This document shows, one piece after another, positions 11,401-18,274 of a stretch of DNA of 60,552 nucleotides (within the stretch, counting starts at the first letter, position 1; each line of letters opens with the position of its first letter). The position numbers and the translations under genes were made by a program. The notes beneath the pieces are model-generated. The model saw nothing but the letters and a program-made list of their open reading frames with translations. It had not been told where the DNA came from and ran no database searches. The stretch is from Opitutaceae bacterium. Its GTDB lineage: Bacteria; Verrucomicrobiota; Verrucomicrobiia; Opitutales; Opitutaceae. The DNA lies in assembly GCA_003164715.1 (NCBI GenBank), contig PLTZ01000048.1, positions 1 through 60,552 of the forward strand, in the 5' to 3' direction.

Positions 11401-11493
11401 CAAGCAGGGCGTTGCGCCCAAGGAAACCAGCAACGCGAGACCCGCAATCTGTGTGCCTAAAGGGCGGGTTCTTGGGGACAATAGGAATGGCAT
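5437..11493 (-). CDS. Giant exported delta-60 repeat protein with Ig-like and C-terminal surface modules
   Basis: The protein has 2018 residues. After a signal peptide (MPFLLSPRTRPLGTQIAGLALLVSLGATPCLRA) come about 28 tandem units of roughly 50 residues. Each contains a core like VNAIAVQPNGQIVIGGSFT and ends in ARLNxDGSLDTSF. This is the delta-60 (TIGR02608) beta-propeller-type repeat. Unit 16 is degenerate and unit 23 contains an internal partial duplication. Next is a putative Ig domain (LPPGLTINSTTGVISGTPTA). Last are two modules of about 125 residues with VLVRAVGPGL and ILIRGIGPGL cores. It is probably displayed at the cell surface or secreted; no sorting signal was identified. ATG 11493 gives a proper signal peptide; TTG 11532 is the only alternative upstream. 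The target or ligand is unknown. Confidence 0.9.
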   Translation of the reverse strand: MPFLLSPRTRPLGTQIAGLALLVSLGATPCLRATTLPIDGFNPNPNSIVNAILVQPDGKILVGGYFTQLQPYALPVSGHGYIARLNHDGSPDGTFSPNANGVVRVMALQPNGQILVGGSFTSIQPTGGTTQITRNYVARLNADGTLDSAFNPGVNGIVYAIAVQPNGQIVIGGSFTSVQPNGAASTTTRNRIARFNADGSLDTSFDPNADKPVLAIAVEPNGEIVIGGGFSKLQPNGVSAATTRSCAARLNSDGSLDMGFDPEPNASVSSIAVLPSGQIVIGGEFVTVQPNGATYTTQCDFLARLNADGSLDTNFIINPLDSVTTVVYEPDGKLLIGGTFTQVYPENDLSPSATLYCARINADGSVDETFYPSPNQAVNAIAVQEDGNVLIGGFFTSLQPLDKATATPRMYLARVNSYGVPDSTIAPDDAGTVFTTLTLPNGQYLVGGTFLSIGGVTRSYFARLNADGSLDNTFAVTINGPVQAMALQSDGKILIGGSFSQVDGFSRLNMARLNPDGTLDGPFNPTPNSTVNAILPLSTGQILIGGGFSAFTPNGSTTAFGLNYLARLNSDGSLDLTFNPNPSGGVFAIAQLSDGRLVVAGGFTTIAGYTRSFIARLQANGDIDTNSFDPEANSVVYAVAIQSDGKVIIGGGFNGVQPQTAKAAVATTLRNAPNAPQTVLPAAGVSAYVPIYVNHLARLNTDGTLDTTFFPNPSADVLGVALQGDGGIVVTGIMTSFAPNFSQTGTIRNYIGRVSASGVLDPSFNPNFNALGNTVSVLSNGHIMVGGSFTTVQPNGASTPSFIDNVVVLNPDGTVDPSFALGKNSAMTGQVQAFAEQPNLQVLVAGSFSPIGGSPGSYFSRLNGDGSADTSFNAYVDGTVNTVAVLPNGASTLTPTNSGAWLNANGRVRYAYSAASNGEVVCSAVQADGRIIIGGLFSNFGGVSGLQNLVRLNTDGTVDTTFTPTPTGVVSAIVVQGDGKIVVGGGFTNINSVNNAYIARLNPDGTIDSAFAPQPNLQILCMALQPDGKIVIGGDFTLLVPTNATGGTPSTYAYNYIARVNTDGSIDTTFNPDCSGSVYSIALLPNKQIVVGGAFTSFTPNAGKTTSYVQDLARLNSDGTVDTTFYPDPNAPVSAIAVQSDGKIVVGGTFTIFQQNENVGNLSPAPTVGATVTRYYIARINTDGSVDTTFDPHPNGGLTVVAIQANGQIVFGGNFTGIQPNETGAVAIREDIARVNADGSVDPSFDPSFNGTVDTITPLPDGSLFVGGNFNTVQVGGALLIGGNFSSVGATAAAHLARLNADSTLDSSFLAHPDGPVNALVPLLNGTVLVGGAFANIDGVPRANLVRINTDSSIDTSFNPAVNGAVNTIALEPNGQVLIGGAFTSAGGPNSAYLARLGPTGSPDGSFAPAVNGIVNAIAIQPNGQIVIAGSFTSVDGAAVSNLARLNGDGSLDATFNPAPNGTVLSLAQVLDGTFYVAGLFTSIGGQPLPYAAHIESSGAADPSFTPNVNAPVSAVLVQPDGKILIGGAFTTVGGLSRVGIARFSAPTPVTQSVSVSADQSTYTWTRSGDAPVFSSVFFEETTDGTHWTTAGQASTSDGATWQLIGASPTGAALFYVRATGLTPSSEFSSSGLTQVFYLANSTPPPLITSASSVTGTSGQPFLFVVTATRSPQTYTATGLPPGLTINSTTGVISGTPTAVGTYKVAVTANGTGGLASSTMTITIGAASGTPFVPASTSLDNRLLNLSTRVNLAGSQVLVAGFAISGTAPKTVLVRAVGPGLTEFDVPGVMKTPELQLYSSSGSVIAQNTGWGSSPAIAATITQVGAFSLAPGSADSAIVASLGPGTYTAQVFDPSGTGGIVLLELYDADASPMTSPQRLTNISAMGAVTPTTGALFGGFVISGSSTKSILIRGIGPGLSAFKIAAVLPDPVLSVFDSGGNLVAQNFSWTSQSATGPDQPAITAADITAADTSVGAFALSALNSDTALIANLAPGAYTFEISSASGRTGVVLGEVYELP

Positions 11494-11678
11494 GAAGGTA
11501 ATGCTGCTTACAGAGAACGCGCACAAATGCAATGCCGGTCAGCAGCGCTTTCCGGAGGGAGGTTTTTAGTCTCCGGAGCGCTGCCAAAGGTTCCGGAAAA
11601 GGTGCCCTGGAGCGCCCGATTCTTGCAACGCGCGGCCGGCTTGCAAAAGGAGCCTTCTGCGGGCAGCTTGCGACGCCC

Positions 11679-12200
11679 ATGAAACCGACCGTTCTTCCAC
11701 TCCTCATCCTGTCAGCCACCCTCGCCATGTCCAACACAGCAAAAGCAGAGCTCAAAGTGGGCGACAAGGCCCCTGAGATCACCGGCGTCGCGGACACCGG
11801 CCAGTCGATCAGTTTCGCCGGCGTCTATTCCAAGCAGGCCTACACGCTGGTCTACTTCTATCCCAAGGCCGACACGCCCGGATGCACGGCCCAGGGCTGC
11901 TCGCTGCGGGATGGCTACGAGGCGCTTACGAGCAAGGGGGTTGCGGTGATCGGCGTCAGCCACGACACCGTCGCCGCCCAGAAGGCCTTCAAGGACAAGT
12001 ACCACCTTCCCTTCACGCTGATTGCCGACACGGACGGGAGCGTCATGAACGCCTTCGGCGTCACGACCTACCTGGGCGGGATGGCTCACCGCCAGGCCTA
12101 CCTGATCAAGGGCGGCAAGATCATCTACACCGACTACAAGGGGACGACCAGCAAGCAGGCCGAGGCGATTCTAGGCGTGCTGGCCGCCGAGAAAGGCTGA
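11679..12200 (+). CDS. bcp: Exported thioredoxin-dependent peroxiredoxin, PrxQ/BCP type
   Basis: This protein reduces peroxides with a peroxidatic cysteine and is re-reduced by thioredoxin-like partners. YPKADTPGCTAQGCSLRD contains the peroxidatic Cys in the TPGCT motif and a resolving Cys five residues later, which is the PrxQ/BCP spacing. LKVGDKAPEITGVADTG is the usual AhpC/TSA opening. From ATG 11679 the product starts with a signal peptide (MKPTVLPLLILSATLAMSNTAKA), so it should act in the periplasm, unlike E. coli Bcp. The open frame extends upstream to 11532 with no recognisable protein. It is divergent from the delta-60 gene and shares about 185 bases of promoter region with it. Confidence 0.9.
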   Translation: MKPTVLPLLILSATLAMSNTAKAELKVGDKAPEITGVADTGQSISFAGVYSKQAYTLVYFYPKADTPGCTAQGCSLRDGYEALTSKGVAVIGVSHDTVAAQKAFKDKYHLPFTLIADTDGSVMNAFGVTTYLGGMAHRQAYLIKGGKIIYTDYKGTTSKQAEAILGVLAAEKG

Positions 12201-12202
12201 GC

Positions 12203-12605
12203 CCAAGGGCCTCAGAGCTCCGCGTCCGGGGCGCCGGGCAGGGGCGTGGCCGCCGGGTTGGCGCACTCACGCGCTCCAACCACGCTGCGATCAGCGGGTC
12301 GAGCAGGTGCGCCTCGACGGGCCAGGGGCCGCGCCCTCCAGCAGGCTCACTTCGTCTTCGGCGAGGAGGACGAGATCGCGGTCCGTATCTGTTCGGAGAC
12401 CGCATTGGGCAGCCGCCGCGCCAAGGCGTGCGAGCGCTTCCAGTCGTCGCTCGTGATCGTCCTGAAGAGAGGCTCTGGCTGGCGCGTCGGGGAGGGCGGT
12501 GCCGCGGATGCGGGTGAGTTGTCCGGTGAAGGCATCTTGCATGGTTCCGCCTTGGTCGAAACGTCGGCTGCGACCCCCTAGAACGCAACGCTCGTTTGCC
12601 GACAA
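12203..12605 (-). pseudogene. Possible eroded, frameshifted gene remnant
   Basis: The 420-base gap between the peroxiredoxin and CorC genes has no intact gene, but protein-like stretches occur in different minus-strand frames. One frame starts at 12535 and ends LFRTITSDDWKRSHALARR...KTK (62 residues, high GC3). A second carries VEAHLLDPLIAAWLERV with very high GC3. A third ends CANPAATPLPGAPDAEL just before the peroxiredoxin stop. GC-rich third positions jump from frame to frame, as expected of a coding sequence broken by indels. The original product is not recognised. A genuine 62-residue protein at 12347-12535 is the main alternative. Confidence 0.35.
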
Positions 12606-12624
12606 GTTGTTCGCCGCCTGGCGG

Positions 12625-13953
12625 TCACGCCGCGGGCTTCGCCGCCCCGGCCGCCGGCGCCACCGCGACGACCACGACCTTGTCGACCCTGCGCCGGTCC
12701 ATCTCCGCCACCTCGATTCTCCATCCCTGCCATTCGAACTGGTCGCCCACGGAGGGAATGCGACCGAACTGGGTGACCACGAAGCCCCCCGCCGTCCGGT
12801 ACTCGGCCTCGTTGGGAAGCGACCCCGCGACCCCGAGGAGGGACTTGAACTCCGCTATCGGGAGGGAAGCGTCGACCAGCCACGAGCCGTCCTCCCTGCG
12901 CTTCGCAGGGGCCTGGTTGCGCTGCCCCGGCTCGGGAAGGTCGCCCACGATCGCCTCGAACACGTCGATCAGCGTGACGAGCCCCTGCACGGCACCGAAC
13001 TCGTCGGAGATCACCGCCGTGTGCCGGCCCGTCTTTTTGAACTGCTCGAGCAGCTGGATGGCCGTCATCGATTCCGGCGCGATCAGGGGCGGCACGAGCA
13101 AGTTCTTGAGGGTGGTGGGCAGGCCGATCGCGGAATGCGCCCAGAGGGCCTTGACCGAGACCATCCCGACCACCTGGTCGCGGTTCTTCTGGAAGACCGG
13201 AAAGTACGAGTGCCCGCTTGTGACGATCTTCCTCCAGTTCGTCTCCTCGTTGTCGTCGATATTGAGAAAGACGATCTTCGAGCGCGGGGTCATGATCGCC
13301 GTGATGGGGAGGTTGTCGAGCGACAGCACGCCCTCGACCATCTCCTTCTTGGCCCGCTTGAACACGCCGGCATGGAGCCCTCGCTCGACAAGCGCCCGAA
13401 CGTCCTCGTCGCCCACAGTCTCCGCCACGGGCCTCGGCTTGAAGCCGAGCCAGGTCGCCGTGGCGTCGCAGGCGGTCCCCAGCATCGCCGAGAACGGGCT
13501 CACCAGGCGCGAGACCGTGCGCATGGCGGGGCCGAGGATCGCGGCCGCGCGCTCCGGGTTGGAGAGGGCGATCCGCTTGGGAAGGAGCTCGCCGAAGAAG
13601 AGCATGAGCGCGCTGATGACCAGCGTGCCCGCCACGAGGCCGATGACCTCGGCCCAGGGCGCAACCGCGGGCCACCTGGAGAACCAGGACGAGAACCCCT
13701 GGGCGGCGGAGGCTACTAGGGCGACGCCCGCGATCACGGAGGTGACGGTGAGCCAGAACTGGACGAGCCCCAGGAACCGGCCCGGATGCTCGGCTATGGC
13801 CAGCGCCGCCCTGGCCCCCTCGCCCCCGGCCTCCGCCATCCGCCTGAGCTTCGCCTTGCGCGCCGACACGACGGCCGTCTCGGCCGCCGTCAGGATCCCG
13901 TTCGCAACGATGAGGAGCCCAAGAATCAGCAACTCGTTCGCGGCATTCGGCAT
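12625..13953 (-). CDS. CorC/HlyC family membrane protein with CNNM and CBS domains
   Basis: This is an inner-membrane protein of about 442 residues, with the family layout of an N-terminal CNNM/DUF21 transmembrane domain, a tandem CBS pair and a C-terminal transporter-associated CorC_HlyC domain. The N terminus has several hydrophobic segments (LLILGLLIVANGILTAAETAVV, with GRFLGLVQFWLTVTSVIAGVAL next). The CBS part includes IMTPRSKIVFLNID and AVISDEFGAVQGLVTLIDVFE, and the C-terminal part includes GFVVTQFGRIPSVGDQF. Relatives are linked to magnesium or sodium/magnesium exchange. The sequence does not fix the ion. ATG 13953 puts the first hydrophobic helix at the N terminus; upstream in-frame codons add a basic stretch with no homology. 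Confidence 0.88.
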   Translation of the reverse strand: MPNAANELLILGLLIVANGILTAAETAVVSARKAKLRRMAEAGGEGARAALAIAEHPGRFLGLVQFWLTVTSVIAGVALVASAAQGFSSWFSRWPAVAPWAEVIGLVAGTLVISALMLFFGELLPKRIALSNPERAAAILGPAMRTVSRLVSPFSAMLGTACDATATWLGFKPRPVAETVGDEDVRALVERGLHAGVFKRAKKEMVEGVLSLDNLPITAIMTPRSKIVFLNIDDNEETNWRKIVTSGHSYFPVFQKNRDQVVGMVSVKALWAHSAIGLPTTLKNLLVPPLIAPESMTAIQLLEQFKKTGRHTAVISDEFGAVQGLVTLIDVFEAIVGDLPEPGQRNQAPAKRREDGSWLVDASLPIAEFKSLLGVAGSLPNEAEYRTAGGFVVTQFGRIPSVGDQFEWQGWRIEVAEMDRRRVDKVVVVAVAPAAGAAKPAA

Positions 13954-14064
13954 GTGATGGGGCGGATATTGCGGGTTCCGCGCGCCGATGCAACCCCTCC
14001 CCGGTTTGCGCAGGCCGCGCAAAACGTTTGGCATTCGCGCGCGTCATCGCATGGTTGAGGAGAC

Positions 14065-14742
14065 ATGCTTGACGTCAGAGAGCTCCGCAAGTCGTTCACC
14101 GGACCCGAGGGTGCGCGGGTGGAGGTTGTCCGCATCCCGCAGTTCGCGCTCGCCGCGGGCGAGGAGCGCGCCCTCCGCGGCGAGAGCGGCTGCGGCAAGA
14201 CGACGTTCCTGAACCTCGTGGCCGGCATCCTGGCGGCTGACTCGGGCATCATTAGTATCGACGGGACGGACATGGCGGCGCTCCCGGAACCCGCCCGGGA
14301 CCGGCTTCGGGCGGCCAAGCTCGGGTACATCTTCCAGACCTTCAACCTGCTGCAGGGATACACCGTCATCGAGAATGTCGTCCTCGGCATGAGCTTCTCC
14401 CCGGGTGGGGCGGATTTCCGGCGCGCCCGGGAGCTGCTGGGCCGTGTGGGCCTCGGCCACAGGCTCGAGCATTTCCCGAGGCAGCTTTCAACCGGGCAGC
14501 AGCAGCGGGTGGCCGTGGCCCGCGCCCTTGCTAATCGGCCCGCGCTGGTGCTCGCCGACGAGCCCACGGGCAACCTCGACCGCCGCAACTCCCGGGAGTC
14601 CCTGGCGCTCATCCGCGAGGCCTGCCGTGAGAACGGCGCCGCGCTCCTTCTGGTGAGCCACGACGAGGAGGTGCTTAGGGAGTTCGGCCGCGTCCAGGAC
14701 TTCGCTTCGCTCAATGTCGCCGCCGCGGAGGGAGCCCCATGA
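14065..14742 (+). CDS. ABC transporter ATP-binding protein (LolD/MacB type), DUF3299-linked
   Basis: This is the cytoplasmic ATPase of a FtsX-type (mechanotransmission) ABC system. It has Walker A GESGCGKTT, Q-loop YIFQTFNLLQGYTV, signature LSTGQQQRVAVARAL, Walker [13 protein letters not shown] and the switch SHDEE. At 225 residues it is a single nucleotide-binding domain of usual size. GAGGAG lies 5 bases before ATG 14065, one of the best ribosome-binding sites in the window. It overlaps the permease start by ATGA, so the two are translationally coupled. The three-gene order ATPase-permease-DUF3299 matches the Zur-controlled PA4064-PA4066 genes of P. aeruginosa (established association). No Zur-box-like palindrome was seen upstream here. 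Confidence 0.9.
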   Translation: MLDVRELRKSFTGPEGARVEVVRIPQFALAAGEERALRGESGCGKTTFLNLVAGILAADSGIISIDGTDMAALPEPARDRLRAAKLGYIFQTFNLLQGYTVIENVVLGMSFSPGGADFRRARELLGRVGLGHRLEHFPRQLSTGQQQRVAVARALANRPALVLADEPTGNLDRRNSRESLALIREACRENGAALLLVSHDEEVLREFGRVQDFASLNVAAAEGAP

Positions 14743-15944
14743 CGCTTCTCCTCATCGTCTACCGCAGCCTGAGGCAGCACGCGCTCTCGACAGTCGTGAC
14801 GGCGGGCAGCCTGGCGCTCGCCGGCGGCCTTCTCATGACCGTGTGGATGGTGAAGGCCCAGGCGCAGAAGTCGTTTCTCCAGACGACCACGGCCTTCGAC
14901 GCCGTCCTCGGGGCGCGCGGCTCGAAGCTCCAGCTGGTCTTGAACGCGGTCTTCCACCTCGAGGCCTCGCCCGGGAACCTTGCATGGCAGGACTATGAGT
15001 TCATCCGGCGCCAGCCGGCGGTCCAGGCGGCTATCCCCATCGCGGTGGGCGACAACCTCAGGGGATACCGGATCGTCGGGACGATCCCCGGGCTCTTCAG
15101 CGACGTGGAGTACGCCCCGGGGAAACGCTACGAGGTGGCGCCCGGCGGCCGGCTGTTTGCCGGGGACGCCAAGGAGGCGGTGGTGGGCAGCTTCGCCGCG
15201 GGCAGGCTTGGCCTCGGCGTCGGGGACACCTTCCATCCGTTCCACGGGCTCGCCTACGACCCGGCGGCCCAGCACGCCGAGACCTACACGGTCGTCGGCA
15301 TCCTCAACCCAACGAACACCCCCCTGGACCGGGTGATCCTGATCCCGATCAAGGGCGTCCAGACGATGAGCGGCCACGATCCCAGGGCGGCGACCGACAT
15401 CAGCGCGGTGCTGATCAAGCTCCGCTCGCCCGCGGCCGGATTCATGCTGGACATTATGATTAACAAGCAGGGCAACCGGCTCACCCTGGCATACCCGATC
15501 GGGGCCATTCTAGCGGACCTGTTCAGCAAGATCAGCTGGTTTGACCGGGTGCTTGCGCTCGTCGCCTACATCGTGGCCCTGGTCGCGGCCGCGTCCGTGC
15601 TGGCGAGCATCTACAACTCCATGAACGCACGGAAGCGCGACATCGCCATCCTCAGGTCCCTCGGCGCGCGGCGGAGGCTCGTGTTCGGGTCGGTCGTCGC
15701 GGAGTCGGCCTGCATCGGCGCGCTTGGCGCCGCGGCGGGCTTCGGGGTCTACATCGTCCTCTTTGCTGCGGTCGCGCGGATCATCCGGGCGCAGACCGGA
15801 GTCGTGCTGTCGCTCGCCGAGCTGCATCCTGTCCTCGCCCTCGCCCCGGCGGGCCTGATCATTCTGTGCGCCCTCGGCGGCGTCGTTCCGGCGGCCAAGG
15901 CCTACCGGCTTCCGGTCGCGGAGAACCTGGCGCCGCTTTCATAG
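14739..15944 (+). CDS. ABC transporter permease, FtsX family
   Basis: This is the membrane partner of the preceding ATPase, 401 residues with the FtsX/MacB topology. There is one N-terminal helix (LSTVVTAGSLALAGGLLMTV), a large periplasmic domain of about 220 residues, and three C-terminal helices beginning near VLALVAYIVALVAAASVLAS. RDIAILRSLGARR, the conserved cytoplasmic coupling stretch between helices 2 and 3, is intact. The permeases of the zinc-linked DUF3299 operons have the same layout. The transported substrate is not known for that family; a role in metal or lipoprotein handling would be inference. It is followed after 65 bases by the DUF3299 gene. Confidence 0.88.
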   Translation: MTLLLIVYRSLRQHALSTVVTAGSLALAGGLLMTVWMVKAQAQKSFLQTTTAFDAVLGARGSKLQLVLNAVFHLEASPGNLAWQDYEFIRRQPAVQAAIPIAVGDNLRGYRIVGTIPGLFSDVEYAPGKRYEVAPGGRLFAGDAKEAVVGSFAAGRLGLGVGDTFHPFHGLAYDPAAQHAETYTVVGILNPTNTPLDRVILIPIKGVQTMSGHDPRAATDISAVLIKLRSPAAGFMLDIMINKQGNRLTLAYPIGAILADLFSKISWFDRVLALVAYIVALVAAASVLASIYNSMNARKRDIAILRSLGARRRLVFGSVVAESACIGALGAAAGFGVYIVLFAAVARIIRAQTGVVLSLAELHPVLALAPAGLIILCALGGVVPAAKAYRLPVAENLAPLS

Positions 15945-16009
15945 CGGGCCGGGCTTTCGCGGGCCAAACGCCCCTTTGACGAACCCGGGTGTTGTGGTAG
16001 GTTGGGGGA

Positions 16010-16519
16010 GTGAAGCTCTTCCTCCTGGCGCTTGCCATGCTCCCGCTTGCCCTCACGGGCGCGCCCGCGCAGGCACAGATCCCGGAGCCGGAGGTTGACA
16101 ACGGCTACCTCAAGCTGGGCTTCGACCGGCTCTCCGGCTACAAGTTCATCGCCCCGGAATACGATCCGCTCGCGAACCCGAAGGGTCCGCCGCCAACGGG
16201 TGAGGACCAGATCCCGCCTATCGTGAGGACATGGAGCGGCAAGAAGGCCATCGTGACCGGGTTCATGCTCCCCACGAAGCTCGACAACGGCAAGGCCGTC
16301 GAATTCCTGCTGATGGCGAATCAGATGGCCTGCTGCTACGGCACCGTTCCCAACATGAACGACTGGGTGATCGTGAGGACCCCAAAGGGCGTCCCGATCA
16401 CCCAGGACGTCCCGATCTCGTTTCGCGGCACCTTCAAGGTCAGCGCGACCTTTGAGAGCGGGTACATGACGGGAATCTACCAGCTGGACGCCGAGGGGCC
16501 GGGCAAGATCGCGGAGTGA
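16010..16519 (+). CDS. Exported DUF3299 protein
   Basis: It has a signal peptide (MKLFLLALAMLPLALTGAPAQAQ) followed by a single DUF3299 domain. The typical SGKKAIVTGFMLPTK, MANQMACCYGTVPNMNDWV and SFRGTFKVSATFESGYMTGIY blocks are present. The adjacent Cys pair in ACCYG is the strongest candidate for metal or redox chemistry. The start is GTG 16010, chosen because it gives the complete signal peptide and has GGGGGA immediately upstream. It is the last gene of the ATPase-permease-DUF3299 operon. In Pseudomonas the orthologous gene PA4066 is zinc-responsive, which suggests, but does not prove, a periplasmic zinc-related job here. Confidence 0.85.
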   Translation: MKLFLLALAMLPLALTGAPAQAQIPEPEVDNGYLKLGFDRLSGYKFIAPEYDPLANPKGPPPTGEDQIPPIVRTWSGKKAIVTGFMLPTKLDNGKAVEFLLMANQMACCYGTVPNMNDWVIVRTPKGVPITQDVPISFRGTFKVSATFESGYMTGIYQLDAEGPGKIAE

Positions 16520-16556
16520 CGCAGCCGGGGCCGGGCGCCGCGGCACCGCCCCGCGC

Positions 16557-16991
16557 CTATCGGGAGATGTCGTTTTGTTGGAGAACCTTGAAACCGCGCT
16601 GCCCCAGGGCCTGCGCCGCGGTCTCGGGGTCTTCCGCGCTTATCGCGATGGCCGAGCGGTCGGAGGGCCGCTTAATGAAGCTGTAGACATAGTGGATATT
16701 GATCTCCGCTTCGAGGAGGGCGGAGAGCACGCTTCGGAGCTCGGATTCATCGCCAATCTCCACGACCAGAATGTTGGACTCTCCGTAGGGGAAATCATTG
16801 TTCACCATCAACTCACGGGCTTTCGGCGGATCATCCACGACGAGGCGGATGATCGAGCTGTCCGTCGTGTCGAGGACGGTGATGGCCATGATGTGCACGT
16901 TGTTGTCCTTCAGCAGGGAGGTCAGGTCGTAGAGGCGGCCGACCCGGTTTTCCGCGAACACGGAGAACTGCTTCACGGGATCATGCGGCAT
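16557..16991 (-). CDS. Tandem ACT-domain regulatory protein
   Basis: This is a small cytoplasmic protein of 144 residues made of two ACT domains and nothing else. The first opens KQFSVFAENRVGRLYDLTSLLKDNNV, shown here only in part, and the second begins around ILVVEIGDESELRSVLSALLEAEINI. Such stand-alone ACT proteins bind amino acids and resemble the regulatory subunit of acetolactate synthase. The partner enzyme is not encoded nearby, so the ligand is unknown. ATG 16991 was preferred over ATG 17012, which adds seven residues. The gene faces the DUF3299 gene and is divergent from the CDF transporter. Confidence 0.8.
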   Translation of the reverse strand: MPHDPVKQFSVFAENRVGRLYDLTSLLKDNNVHIMAITVLDTTDSSIIRLVVDDPPKARELMVNNDFPYGESNILVVEIGDESELRSVLSALLEAEINIHYVYSFIKRPSDRSAIAISAEDPETAAQALGQRGFKVLQQNDISR

Positions 16992-17100
16992 TGAGCTTGT
17001 CCGTGCTGCCATGGCGTGCGGCGATCATGGAGCGAGGCCCGCCCGGGTCAACGGCGAGGTGTTGAGATTTTCGGGACGTCGCACAAGCGTCCCGAAGGCG

Positions 17101-18003
17101 ATGCCACACGACCTCCCCGAATACCAAGCTGCGGTTGCAGAGCGGGCGCGCAAGGGCGCCCGCATGATCGCGCGCGGCATGGCGCTTAACGCCGTCCTCG
17201 CCCTGATCAAGGTCGCCGGCGGAGTTGTCGGGCACGCCTATGCGCTCGTGGCCGACGGAGTCGAGTCAATGAGCGACATCGCGATCTCAGTGCTGATCTG
17301 GGCGGGGCTCCAGTGGGCCGCCCGGCCCCCCGACGAGAACCATCCCTACGGGCACGGCAAGGCGGACGCCGTCTCCGGGCTCCTGACCGCCCTCGTAGTC
17401 CTCGGGGCCAGCGTCGGGATCGGGTGGCACGCCGTGACCGAGATCCGCGATCCGCAGCGCCTGCCCCAATGGTGGACGCTCCTGATCCTTGCCGCGGTCG
17501 TCGCGACCAAGGTCGGGTTCTTCCGCCGGATCGACCAGACCGGGCGCGAGACGGACAGCACCGCCCTCGGCGCGGAGGCGTGGCACCATCTCTCGGACGC
17601 GATGACGTCCGCGGCGGCGTTTGTGGGGATATCGGTCGCCGTGATCGGCGGGCCGCGGTACGCCGCGGCAGACGGGTGGGCGGCCCTTGCCGCCTCCGGC
17701 GTCATCGCGTACAACGGCGTGATGATCTTCCGGAGGGCGTTGAACGAGGTCATGGACATCGCGGTTCCGGTCAAGATGGAGAATGCCGTGAGGGCGATCG
17801 CGGCCAGCGTCCCGGGCGTCGCCAACCTCCACAAATGCCGCGTCCGCAAGAGCGGGCTGAGCTACCTGGTCGACATTCAGATCCGCGTGGACGGCGACAT
17901 GAGCGTCCGAAAGGGCCACGACATCGCCCACGCCGTCAAGGACACCCTGCTTGCGTCGCGCCTGCGGGTGAGCGACGTTTCCGTCCACGTGGAGCCGTCC
18001 TGA
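17101..18003 (+). CDS. Cation diffusion facilitator (CDF) family divalent metal transporter
   Basis: This inner-membrane proton/metal antiporter exports Zn, Fe, Co or similar ions. There are about 300 residues with six predicted helices starting near ALNAVLALIKVAGGVVG. The CDF site residues are visible: DGVESMSD with Asp pairs in helix 2, HPYGHGKADA in the loop, and AWHHLSDAMTSAAAF in helix 5 with the HxxxD pair. The C-terminal dimerisation domain has VPGVANLHKCRVRKSGLSYLVDIQI. An HHxxD-type site is usually taken to favour zinc or iron over manganese, but this is not decisive. ATG 17101 was chosen; the frame upstream has no homology. It is close to the DUF3299 operon, which makes a small metal-handling neighbourhood. 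Confidence 0.92.
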   Translation: MPHDLPEYQAAVAERARKGARMIARGMALNAVLALIKVAGGVVGHAYALVADGVESMSDIAISVLIWAGLQWAARPPDENHPYGHGKADAVSGLLTALVVLGASVGIGWHAVTEIRDPQRLPQWWTLLILAAVVATKVGFFRRIDQTGRETDSTALGAEAWHHLSDAMTSAAAFVGISVAVIGGPRYAAADGWAALAASGVIAYNGVMIFRRALNEVMDIAVPVKMENAVRAIAASVPGVANLHKCRVRKSGLSYLVDIQIRVDGDMSVRKGHDIAHAVKDTLLASRLRVSDVSVHVEPS

Positions 18004-18028
18004 GGGTTTCCGGGGGAGGGCCCGGCGA

Positions 18029-18190
18029 TCAGCGCTCGATTCTTCTGGCAAGCTTCCAGCCCAAGTAGACGCCCACCATGCTGCCGAGGCCGCTCACGAT
18101 TATCTCCGTCATCATGCCGAAGCTCGAAACGAGGTACGCGGCGACGTATCCCCCGATGAACATGCCGGCGGTGATGCAGAGCTTTGTCAC
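18029..18190 (-). CDS. 53-residue membrane protein of unknown function
   Basis: This short gene hides at the end of a long spurious frame. From GTG 18190 it reads MTKLCITAGMFIGGYVAAYL, then a second hydrophobic stretch IIVSGLGSMVGVYLGW, and ends KLARRIER. The pattern is two glycine-rich helices separated by SSFGMMTE, with a basic C-terminal tail, so it is likely an inner-membrane hairpin. I recognise the general type from many bacterial genomes but know of no assigned function. ATG 18163 is an alternative start (44 residues). It converges on the CDF gene and is divergent from the exported protein gene at 18275. Confidence 0.65.
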   Translation of the reverse strand: MTKLCITAGMFIGGYVAAYLVSSFGMMTEIIVSGLGSMVGVYLGWKLARRIER

Positions 18191-18274
18191 CCGGCCAACA
18201 TGGGATTCGCCGCGCAAAAGGCGAAGGGAAATCTCGTCCGGCGGTGTTAATCCCGGTATACCCCCCGTCCAAAG

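Noticed and set aside
5437-11493. Regular repetition at about 150 bases, considered as a CRISPR-like or satellite array
   Set aside because: The period is that of protein repeats, spacing varies by codons, and there are no short identical direct repeats with unique spacers.
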